From NCBI GenBank assembly GCA_944384855.1, contig CALWUY010000066.1, positions 94,794-158,793 on the forward strand: 64,000 nt of DNA, read 5' to 3'. The notes under the pieces were generated by a model that ran no database searches, was not told the origin of the DNA, and saw only the letters and a list, made by a program, of their open reading frames with translations. Origin of the DNA: an uncultured Clostridia bacterium. Lineage in GTDB: Bacteria; Bacillota; Clostridia; Oscillospirales; Acutalibacteraceae. Below are positions 9,094 through 18,000 of the stretch, in pieces. The translations under genes were made by a program, and so were the position numbers. Within the stretch, counting starts at the first letter, position 1. Every line of letters starts with the position of its first letter.

Positions 9094-11928
9094 TCATTTC
9101 AAATTATTTAAAATTTCTTTTTTAATCTGAATATAATTACGTATGTCCGGTTCTGCCGCGATTTTTCGGCAAAGCGCGAATTTTTGAACCGGCGTGAGCT
9201 CCGATGCCCCGAAAAAATATCTTTTTAACATAACCAAATCCGCGGAATTGATATATCCGTCGGCGTAAATATCGTTCTTTACTGCTATTTGCGCACTGTC
9301 GTAAATATTACTGCCGTCCGTTATTTTTATCTCCATTCCCGTAAACACAATACCTGAGTGTATGCTGATGCCGCCGCTGAAAATTTCGGCCGATCCGGCA
9401 AAGGCGCTTGACAGTTCGCTTACATCCGTACCCGCTTCCACGGCAATAAACCCGTCTGAAACGGTATATTTATCAGATTTCAGTCTGTAAACCGTACCGC
9501 ATATATTTCTGACAGTCAGACTTATGTTTCCGGCCTCTCCGGTATAATGCAGGGGATCTAAAGGCGCACCGTTGAAACCGAACATCCACAAATTAATTCC
9601 GCTCCAATCGGTTGTGCCGTAAAACTCGCTTTTAGGTATTTTGTAATGATGCCAACCGCCTGTTACCGACGTTTCATAGTCAAATATACTTTCCGTAAAG
9701 ACACGCTCGTTCCACTGATTACCCGACGAGGTAAGATTAAAGCAAAAAATGTATTCCGTACTGTCCGCCGCGGCTTTGAAAGCGCTGTAATCACTGTAAT
9801 TTATATCAAACTCAATATAATCCGCCTTTGACAAATCGACACTGCTCACAGTCTTGTTTAACCTGTCCCATAAATAATTGTAGGCTGCGCCCACAGTATT
9901 TGTGAGACCTTCACTGTCAATCTGTATGCCGTTTGACGGAAACCCGACAGCATACGCCGCCGTCACACAGATGTTTTTAATATTCATTGTTATGCCGCAG
10001 CTCTCGCCGGCAGCGATTCCGCTGCTGAACTCAAAGCTCATAAGCCATGTGTCTATATCCGACCAGTCTATTATACCGCCGCCGCCTGAGTTGTAAAAAA
10101 CAGATTTGGGTATTTTTACATGATACCATCCGTACCCCGAATACGAGGAATAATCAAATATATTTGCAGCCACCCAGCGTTCGGACCAGTAACCTGAAGA
10201 TGAAGTTACACTGAAATCAAGTCTTACACCTGTGCGTTCTATTCCGGATATCAGCTTTTCGTAATCGCTGAACTGTATGTCAAATTCGAAAAAGTCCGCG
10301 TTTTCCGCGTTTACCCCTTCAAAACCCACCTTACTGAAACGGGCGTAAGCATCTATATAATTCGCTCCCAGCACATTAAAACAGCCCTCTTTATCAAGCA
10401 CCGCTATGGCATTCTCCGGCATATCCGGCACAGACGCAGTGCCGCATATATTGCGAAAATAGAACTCCATTGAATACATATCGCCGATCATGTCGGTATT
10501 GTTTCCCTCAAGGAAAAACTGCCAGTTTTTTATTCCCGACCAGTCAGCCGCTCCGTTTTCGTTTCGTGTGAAGCCCGATACGGGCAGCTTTACATGATAC
10601 CAATTATTCCCCGTTTCAGCCAAATCGTTAAGAGTTATATTCGCGGCAGATGAATTACCGTATATATTTTCTCCCGACGAAAATCTTATCCACATGCTTA
10701 AGCCTTTACTGCTTAAAACTTCCCCGAAAGCTTCAATATCTCCGATTTTTATATCAAACTCTATATACTCGCAGTCGCTGAAGTCAGCAGGTCTCAGATT
10801 TTCTTTTTTATGCCTGTCTCCGAGATAATAGTAGAACCATCCCGGCGTATCCGCGAATGTCAGATGAGTCCCCTCAACATCAAGAACCGTTCTCGCGTAT
10901 CTGTCTGTCACCGGCTCGGGAATTACGCTTCCCCCGCCTAAAACAGACTGTAAATATGTATATATAGGTTTCGGCGACACCGATGTTTCGCTTAAAGAAT
11001 ACAGCAGTCCGAAATGCGATTCAGTATGGAAACTCACTCCGTTCTGAGTCTCAAATACCGGCTCATCCATAAGCTCGTAAAAAATCAGACCCTTTACCCT
11101 GTCTCTTGAATATGCCTTATCCATAAAATCGAACAGCAGACTGTATTCCGAAAGATTTTCAAAATCGGTATTCTCACTGCTCCATAAATTAGTTTCCGTT
11201 ATAATTACATCATGCGGAAATTTGCTGAGAACAGGCTCCAAAACCTGATTTATATCGCCCATATTAGTGTACCAGTCTATACCTATGACATCAAAGTCAA
11301 GACCGTTCTGGTACATATATAAAAGCGGAGCATAATGCAGATGCGAAAAATCTATAACCGTTTCAGCGGACGTTCCGGAGTTTCTCACACCCTCAACGGC
11401 GCTCTCATATTTGCTCATAAGGGTCAGTATATCGCTCATGTAATAATGATCTATGGAATCCCCTGCCGGTCCGTTTACCGGATATTTGTTAAGCAGTAAT
11501 TTTACCTCTTCCTCACCGCCTATTTCGTAATAATCTATATATCCGTAGCCGCTTTTGCCGTCATATCGTTTTGCCAATGCCTCATAATAGCTGCGGTTGT
11601 AATCAAGATCATCAGATAACGTCACGCATGCCATTACCTTAAGTCCGTAGCTGCTGCAGAGCGCGACTATGCGGTCTGTATAACTGAAATCGTACATATT
11701 GTTTCCGATGTTTACACGCAGTACCTTGACGCCCAATTCCGCCGCGGCCTTTACATATAGTTCAGGGTCAAGACTGTAATCCGGATAGCTCGTCGGGTGA
11801 ATGTTTACGCCCCATAAAAAGTCGCTTCTGGAAGTATATGAGGCAGAAGCCGATACCGGTATGCAAAAGATCGAGAAACTTAATATTATGCATAAAACTG
11901 CCGAAATAATACGTTTGCTTTTTTTCAT
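9094..11928 (-). CDS. secreted GH-A-like enzyme with three binding modules and dockerin-like tail
   Basis: The product has 944 residues. A signal peptide (about 1-30) is followed by a GH-A-like TIM barrel (about 35-335) with YYEIGGEEEV (acid/base candidate E139) and VIITETNLWS (nucleophile candidate E245). Three beta-rich modules of about 160 residues follow. Each has a phrase like IEFDIKxSDYxxF, then WYHVKLP, then DWSGIKxW, and ends in NICGT. The C-terminus has one EF-hand-like loop (NDIYADGYINSADLVMLKRY) and a helix NYIQIKKEIL, like a dockerin with a degenerate second half. RBS GGAGGAATAAA precedes the ATG. It is the first gene of a unit with 8094-9083 and 5694-8090. The modules recur in the next two upstream proteins. 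A surface polysaccharide-degrading role is inferred. Confidence 0.75.
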   Translation of the reverse strand: MKKSKRIISAVLCIILSFSIFCIPVSASASYTSRSDFLWGVNIHPTSYPDYSLDPELYVKAAAELGVKVLRVNIGNNMYDFSYTDRIVALCSSYGLKVMACVTLSDDLDYNRSYYEALAKRYDGKSGYGYIDYYEIGGEEEVKLLLNKYPVNGPAGDSIDHYYMSDILTLMSKYESAVEGVRNSGTSAETVIDFSHLHYAPLLYMYQNGLDFDVIGIDWYTNMGDINQVLEPVLSKFPHDVIITETNLWSSENTDFENLSEYSLLFDFMDKAYSRDRVKGLIFYELMDEPVFETQNGVSFHTESHFGLLYSLSETSVSPKPIYTYLQSVLGGGSVIPEPVTDRYARTVLDVEGTHLTFADTPGWFYYYLGDRHKKENLRPADFSDCEYIEFDIKIGDIEAFGEVLSSKGLSMWIRFSSGENIYGNSSAANITLNDLAETGNNWYHVKLPVSGFTRNENGAADWSGIKNWQFFLEGNNTDMIGDMYSMEFYFRNICGTASVPDMPENAIAVLDKEGCFNVLGANYIDAYARFSKVGFEGVNAENADFFEFDIQFSDYEKLISGIERTGVRLDFSVTSSSGYWSERWVAANIFDYSSYSGYGWYHVKIPKSVFYNSGGGGIIDWSDIDTWLMSFEFSSGIAAGESCGITMNIKNICVTAAYAVGFPSNGIQIDSEGLTNTVGAAYNYLWDRLNKTVSSVDLSKADYIEFDINYSDYSAFKAAADSTEYIFCFNLTSSGNQWNERVFTESIFDYETSVTGGWHHYKIPKSEFYGTTDWSGINLWMFGFNGAPLDPLHYTGEAGNISLTVRNICGTVYRLKSDKYTVSDGFIAVEAGTDVSELSSAFAGSAEIFSGGISIHSGIVFTGMEIKITDGSNIYDSAQIAVKNDIYADGYINSADLVMLKRYFFGASELTPVQKFALCRKIAAEPDIRNYIQIKKEILNNLK

Positions 11929-12010
11929 TTTATTCCTCCGAGTATCTGCCGTCCTTTAATTGCTGAAAACTTTAAAACGATACGCAAAATATTATTTTAA
12001 ATAAAAAGCA

Positions 12011-12040
12011 TTTATAAATATCCGATACTGTTTTTTACAA
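12011..12040 (-). promoter_or_regulatory. probable promoter of the 11928-5694 enzyme unit
   Basis: On the minus strand TTGTAA is followed by an 18-bp spacer and TATAAA, about 85 bases ahead of the start at 11928 and after a terminator. The match is moderate. Confidence 0.45.
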
Positions 12041-12096
12041 TTCTAAGATCCGAAAAAATAACAGAATCGGCGATTTATAAAGGTTTTTTATCTCAT

Positions 12097-12137
12097 AAAA
12101 AGCGGCAGAGACGGCAAAAGCCACCTCCGCCGCTTTT
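12097..12137 (-). terminator. Rho-independent terminator of the four-module gene
   Basis: Arms AAAGCGGC and GCCGCTTT extend through partly paired GGAGGTGGC/GCCGTCTC around a TTTT loop. The U-run TTTTT follows on the minus strand, 30 bases after the stop at 12168. Confidence 0.8.
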
Positions 12138-12167
12138 ATTGACCGGATTAAATTAGTCTTTCCGCCG

Positions 12168-14600
12168 TTAACCCTCAAGGATTGCATTCTTCATCTGAAT
12201 GTAATCAATAATTGTAGCTTCAGCGGTTTTGCTGCCTGTAAAGGCAACATTCTGAATTTCGGTAGCAGCAGCCGCACCGAAGTAGAACTTCTTTGCCGCG
12301 ACCATATCGCTTGCGGTAACGGCGCCGTCACCGTCGATATCGTTATCGATAACAAATGTAGCCTGATCGTATACCCAGCCGTCAAATTCACATCTGACGC
12401 TCATTCCGGTAACAACACTGCCGGAATCAACCGCTATGCCGTTTACGTCATACACCTTAGTCAGATCGGTTACAATATCAGAAACCTGTTTGTCTGTGCC
12501 GATAACTGCATATTCGTCAACCATAGTATATCCTGTCTTGTCAAAGCTGTAGGTTGTGCCGCAGATATTCTTTACTTCGATATTTACAGTTGAAAGCTCG
12601 CCGGTAGCTCCGTCAGGTGCATAGTTGAATCCGAACATCCAACTGTTTATGTTAGACCAGTCGCCGCTCTCGTCAACAAACAGACTTACCGGTACCGAGT
12701 AGTGATGCCAGCTGCCGTCCGCACCGGTTTCATAATCAAAAAGATTAGGAGATACGAAACGGTTAGCCCACTTTCCGGCAGAATCATTTGAAGAAAGGCT
12801 TATAACAAACGGATAACCCTTTGATTGCACATCTGACTTCAAAAGCTCGTAATCACTGATTTTAAGGTCAAATTCAATGTATTCGGCATTTGACAAATCA
12901 GCAGAAGCGTTTTTGTAAAGTCTGTCCCACATCCATACATAAGAATCGCCCACAGTGGTGCTTGAACCTCCTCTGTCGAGCAGGGCTACGACATTGCCGG
13001 GAAGCTCAGGCGCATCTAAGGCTGCATCGGGAAGCTCTTCTCTTACGGTACCGCAAATATTCTTAATAGTAAGCGTATCAGAACATAATTCACCGAAAGG
13101 CTTTTGTGTTCCGTCAGCAGCCGGGCTGTATAAATGCCATGTTGTTACATTTGACCAGTCGGTGGGTGTTTTGTCCCAAAGAACGAAAGCTGTCTTCGGA
13201 ATGATATAATGATACCATCCGTAACCCATATCATATTCGTAGTCTCTGATACTTGCGGCGGAACGGGCCTCCCAGGAAGGATTTTCCGTATTGGCAGAAG
13301 AAGTGATATTGATACTGAAATCTATATTATTAGTATCTAAATAGTTTGCAAACGCATTATAATCACTGTAATAGATATCAAACTCGATATAATCCGCGCC
13401 GGTCAAATCTACCGATAAATTACGCTTTGTAAATCTTCCTTCCCACCATTGAGCAGCCCAAGAGCCGTTATCTCCCAATGTGTTTGAGACACCTTCAGCA
13501 TCAAGCTCCGTCACAGCTTCTTCCGGCATTGATGGCTCAGTCACCGTCGTGCCGCAGATATTCGAGATAGCTACTATGTCCGCATAAACCTCGCCGACCG
13601 CCACTGCCGGTCCTTCTCCGATCAGATACCATGTATCTACAGCTGACCAGTCGATGGTTCCTTCTCTCTTATTAAATTCAGATTTGGGAATAACATAGTG
13701 ATACCAGCCGTTGCCTACTGCCTCTCCGTAGCCGAAAATACTGTTGCTGCTCACTCGTTCATCCCACATTCCAGCGTTTGAAGTAAGATCGATTCCAAAA
13801 TTAATTCCGTTGGTGTTCGCAAAGCTGACAAAGCTCTCGTAATCGCTGTAATAGATATCAAACTCAATATAATCCGCATTTGAAAAATCAGCCGCCGTCT
13901 GCTGAATCTTGTTAAATCTGCCATACATGTCAGTCATGGTATTTCCTGCATGATCGCCGACCTTTCCTGAATAACCCTCTGTATCAAGAACAGCAACAGC
14001 ATTTTCTGGCGATGCCGGAGGATTAGACTTTGTCGCGCAGATATTGATGATAGTAAGAGTCTCAGAACATAATTCACCGAACGGTTTCTGTGATCCGTCA
14101 GAAGCCGGGCTGTATAAATGCCATGTCTTAATATCAGACCAATCAGTAGGAATTTCGTCCCATGCGACAAAACTGCTCATAGGAACAATATAGTGATACC
14201 AGCCGTTGCCGATAGGAGTGCCGAAATAATTTATAACTGCTGCAGAACGGGAAGCCCACACGTTATCATTTGTAGAAGTAAAGTTAATACTGAAATTTAC
14301 ACCGTTTTCATTCATAAAAGCCGTAAAAGCTTCATAATCGCTGAACTTGATGTCAAACTCAATAAAATCCGCGTCTGAAACATCGGCGGACAAACCGGTT
14401 TTCGTAAAGCGGCCTTCCCACCACTGCGGAGCCCAATCTCCGTTGTCACCAAGTGTTTTAGATACTCCGTTTGCGTCAATTACCGCTATTGCATTGTCCG
14501 GAAGTGTAGGAGCTATCGGCTCTGTGGCCGATACTGCCAATACGGAAAATGAACTTAAAATTAATACTATGGATAAAACAAGTCCTAATATTTTTCTCAT
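12168..14600 (-). CDS. secreted four-module binding protein with dockerin-like tail, no catalytic domain
   Basis: The product has 810 residues from the ATG at 14600. Upstream in-frame ATGs lack a ribosome binding site, whereas this one has AAAGGGG upstream and a signal peptide directly after it. Four tandem modules of about 165 residues have the signature AVxDxxGxSxTLGDxG, then IEFDIxxSDYExF, GWYHYxIPKSxF, DWSxxxTWxL and NICGT, with conserved Trp and Asp. The C-terminus has a canonical calcium-loop DIDGDGAVTASDM followed by a second half reduced to DYIQMKNAIL. There is no glycosidase domain. The same modules occur in the flanking proteins, so a polysaccharide-binding scaffold role is likely. 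It has a separate leader of about 400 bases and its own terminator, suggesting independent, perhaps higher, expression. Confidence 0.72.
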   Translation of the reverse strand: MRKILGLVLSIVLILSSFSVLAVSATEPIAPTLPDNAIAVIDANGVSKTLGDNGDWAPQWWEGRFTKTGLSADVSDADFIEFDIKFSDYEAFTAFMNENGVNFSINFTSTNDNVWASRSAAVINYFGTPIGNGWYHYIVPMSSFVAWDEIPTDWSDIKTWHLYSPASDGSQKPFGELCSETLTIINICATKSNPPASPENAVAVLDTEGYSGKVGDHAGNTMTDMYGRFNKIQQTAADFSNADYIEFDIYYSDYESFVSFANTNGINFGIDLTSNAGMWDERVSSNSIFGYGEAVGNGWYHYVIPKSEFNKREGTIDWSAVDTWYLIGEGPAVAVGEVYADIVAISNICGTTVTEPSMPEEAVTELDAEGVSNTLGDNGSWAAQWWEGRFTKRNLSVDLTGADYIEFDIYYSDYNAFANYLDTNNIDFSINITSSANTENPSWEARSAASIRDYEYDMGYGWYHYIIPKTAFVLWDKTPTDWSNVTTWHLYSPAADGTQKPFGELCSDTLTIKNICGTVREELPDAALDAPELPGNVVALLDRGGSSTTVGDSYVWMWDRLYKNASADLSNAEYIEFDLKISDYELLKSDVQSKGYPFVISLSSNDSAGKWANRFVSPNLFDYETGADGSWHHYSVPVSLFVDESGDWSNINSWMFGFNYAPDGATGELSTVNIEVKNICGTTYSFDKTGYTMVDEYAVIGTDKQVSDIVTDLTKVYDVNGIAVDSGSVVTGMSVRCEFDGWVYDQATFVIDNDIDGDGAVTASDMVAAKKFYFGAAAATEIQNVAFTGSKTAEATIIDYIQMKNAILEG

Positions 14601-14989
14601 TTTATGAATATCCCCTTTCATTTTTTGCTGAAAAAACGCGCTGAATATAAAACCTATGGTGTATTCACCTCCGTTTTTACTATGTGCCGCAAAATGCTGC
14701 ATCCAGCGTAATAATCAGATCCGAGCCTAAACCCGTATTCTAACGGAAAACCCACTCTCTCTTATTAAAAACTCAATCTGACATCCCGCTTTATTTATGC
14801 TACCGTCAGCAAACTGACGGAAAGTAGCCGCAGTAAATAAGGAAATTTGTTTTTGACTCATATAACAATAATTCAGCACAGTCAAAATAAACTCTTTATA
14901 TTCCGTTTTTGCTTACTCTGATATAAAAACTCAAACTTTTATTGTAAACGCCGGGAATAAAAATTTTATGAACATCTTTCATTATTATA

Positions 14990-15017
14990 AGTATAGTTTT
15001 TACATCACATTAAGCAA
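14990..15017 (-). promoter_or_regulatory. candidate promoter for the four-module gene
   Basis: On the minus strand TTGCTT is followed by 16 bases and TATACT. A weaker alternative with TTGACT lies nearer the gene at about 14883, so the real start site is uncertain. Confidence 0.4.
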
Positions 15018-15063
15018 AATATACTGTACGCACTTATACCGACAACACTTTAAAACAAACTTG

Positions 15064-15090
15064 AAGGGGGAGGGAGTTCCCCTCCCCCTT
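15064..15090 (-). terminator. GC-rich hairpin after the nine-module surface gene
   Basis: Perfect 11-bp arms AAGGGGGAGGG and CCCTCCCCCTT with a 5-base loop begin 9 bases after the stop at 15099. The U-run is displaced, so it may be a terminator or an mRNA 3'-end stabiliser of the long operon. Confidence 0.65.
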
Positions 15091-15098
15091 TTCTGCTG

Positions 15099-18000
15099 TT
15101 ATTTAACCTTTTTCCTTTTTTTGATGAAATAAACAGCTGTTATTATACCGGCTACCGCTACCAGTTCAGCAGCAAGGGCTATAATCAGCCAAAGATACTG
15201 TGTTACCACATTATTGACTGTTTTCTTTACAACCTGAGTATCGGTTATAACAGGTGCCTCTCCCGGCTCATTTTCGACTGTCCCGCCCGGAATCACTTCT
15301 TCATCGTAAAAGTCATCCCAGTCGTCGCCGAAATCATAATCGTCACCGAAAGGATCATCACCGTAGTTGATATTAAGCGTAGTATTTCCGGTTTTGGAAA
15401 TATAGCGGAGATTATCAACTTTTACAGTTACTCGCTCGGTATATTTCTCTGACTGGAAGCTCGCTTTATCGCACTGAATAATTATAGATTTTATTTGTGT
15501 AAGATCAGGCGAACCTTCGGTAATATGGCTCGAATCAAATGAAATTTCAATAGAATTCCATCCGTTCTTAAGCGATCCGAGATTAAGCTTCCAGCTATAG
15601 TAATCTCCTACGCCGCGTACATCAGACGAAATAACAAATGACATTTCTGCTCTTTGGGTTAAAAGCTCAATATCACTTACAAAGAAATCAAACTTGAATG
15701 TTTTGGCATCGCTTATATCAGCCGTTTCATTGAATATGTAACGAAGCTGGTTAGTACGGAGCGTCTGATCAAACAGAATATTGCTGATACTTGCCTCACC
15801 CTCGGTTTTGTAATCAGTATCAACAGTTACTGATGCCGGGTTCCAAGTGCCGTTTTCATCGAACAGAGATTCGGCAGTATTGATATAAACTGCATTTTTA
15901 TCCGGCATTGAAGGCTTATCGGAATCTTTCGGGATTTCTATGTAGGGTCTCTCGGTTGTCGCGCAGACATTTATTATCTTTAATGTAACATCTGCAATAG
16001 CACTGCTGTCTCCCTGAATGTTGTCACCCAAAAAGCTGAGCATAAACGATGTAACCGACGTGCTGTCATAGGGGTCGCCTTCGCCCGCGCTTATAAAGTC
16101 ACTCATCGGAATCTTTATGTGGTTCCAGCCGTCCTGCGTTACCTGATCGTAGAAATAGGATATAATGCGGCTGAAATAGCGCGAAGTCTCATACTGTTCA
16201 GGATCTCCTGATGAAATGCCGACTATTATATCCATATCGTTGGCTTCCATCGCATCCTTGACAGCCTTATAATCCTCTACGTAGAAATCGAATTCCAGAT
16301 AATCGGCAACCGAAATATCAAACGGTCCCAAATCCTGCTGGAACATACGGTCGGCAAGCCATGAGAACGCGCTGCCCGGCGTATTGGTAAGTCCTCTGTA
16401 ATTGATAGTGGCTATAATATTTTTAGGAAGTTCCGGAGCGTCGGACTCAACAATTCCGATTATATTGCAAACCCACATTCTTGAGTTCGCATATTTGCCT
16501 ACTTTGGACGTATCAGATGAATACAGTCTCCAGCAGACTACATTCTTAAGATCCTCAGGATTTTCAGACGTCACAGATCCGGAGGGGATAATTATCTCGT
16601 TCCAGCCTGATTTTTCTATCTGACCAGCTATTTCGATCTTATTGAGATAGTGTATTCCGTCGCCGTCCTTAACACCGAATACTAAACCGAGGTTATCGGG
16701 CAGCGCATTTGGATCGTCAACATAAACTTGCAGGGAAATGTATTTTCCTGCCGTAAGATCTCCTTCAACGATTGTATCGCTTGCAAATCTGTCGGATATC
16801 TTGTCATAGGTATCATTTTCGCTGCTTCCGAAAGTGCCGAGCACACCCATCTGATCGATAAGTGAAACAGCATCGCTCGCGTAATTGGGGCGAATCATCG
16901 GATTGTCTTCCAGAGGAGTCGCGCAGATATTCATTATTCTGATAGCAAAGTTGGCAAGTTCACCCGTCTCTGCGTACATATTCGTGCCGTCGAAGCCTAT
17001 CATCCAGAGATTGATGGCCTCCCAGTCGATATGACCAACGTTTGCAGTGTTGAAATCCTCCATCGGAATCTTGAAATGCCACCAGCCGTTTTCTCCCTCG
17101 ATAGCATAGTGCAAAATATCGCCGACGAAGTAACGGTCGGTCCATTGCTGCCCTGAAGAAGTCAGATGGAACGACATGGTAAGATCGAGCTCGTTAAGAG
17201 TTCTTGCAAGCTTCATGAAATCATCAAAATGAGCGTCAAACTCAATGTAGCCCGCATTTGAAACGTCAGCCGGTTCTGTTTTCTTGTAAAGTCTGTCAAA
17301 GCTATGAACAAACTGGGTGCCTATAGTATTCTCCATGCCGGGTTCGTCTATTATTACGGTAGCGCTTTCCGGCATGTCGGGCGCCGTAGCGTCGACCATA
17401 CCTGCTATATTGCATATCCAGAGCCGGCAGTCAGCATTGCCGCCTACTGCGGAACCGTTATTGGATGTAAGCCTCCAGACAGCGACATTTTTAAGATCTT
17501 CGGTATTCTGGAACTTGATATCTTTTACAAGAATCAATACTTCGTTCCAGCCGTCATTTACTATCTGGTTCTTTATGTTTACAGCCTCGCAATACCTGTA
17601 CCCCTCGCCGTCTTTGACACCGAAAGAAATCGACAGGTCGTCAGGCAAAGCGTCCGCATCATCTACATAAACATTCATAAATACTTTTTTGGAGGCGGTA
17701 AGATCTCCGCTTATTATACTTGTATTTGTAAATGTTTCGGATAACTGGCTGTATGTGTCTTCCGTCGAATCGCCGATTGTACCGCTTATACCCAGCTGGT
17801 CGATTACATAAAGCGCTTCGGATATAAGCGCCGGGCGGAAAATATCGTTTTCGCCTTTTGAAGTGGCGCAGACATTTTTAACATTCAGGAAATAATCTGC
17901 AAATTCTCCGGTATCAGCATAGAGGTTGGCGCCTTCAAAGCCTATAAACCAGTTCATTATATTGGTAAGGTCGATTTCGCCCATATTTACATTAACAAAA

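Larger units (their letters stand above)
14601..15098 (-). other. 498-bp intergenic region and long leader of the four-module gene
   Basis: No convincing gene was found. It holds the hairpin after the giant surface gene (15064-15090), a candidate promoter (14990-15017) and a stem-loop at 14799-14828. The stem-loop pairs GCTAC with GTAGC and CGTCAG with CTGACG around loop CAAA. The implied untranslated leader is nearly 400 bases, unusually long for this window. No known riboswitch class was recognised. Confidence 0.5.

Noticed and set aside
14601-15063. Riboswitch in the long leader of the four-module gene
   Set aside because: No known aptamer consensus was recognised; only one bulged hairpin is evident.
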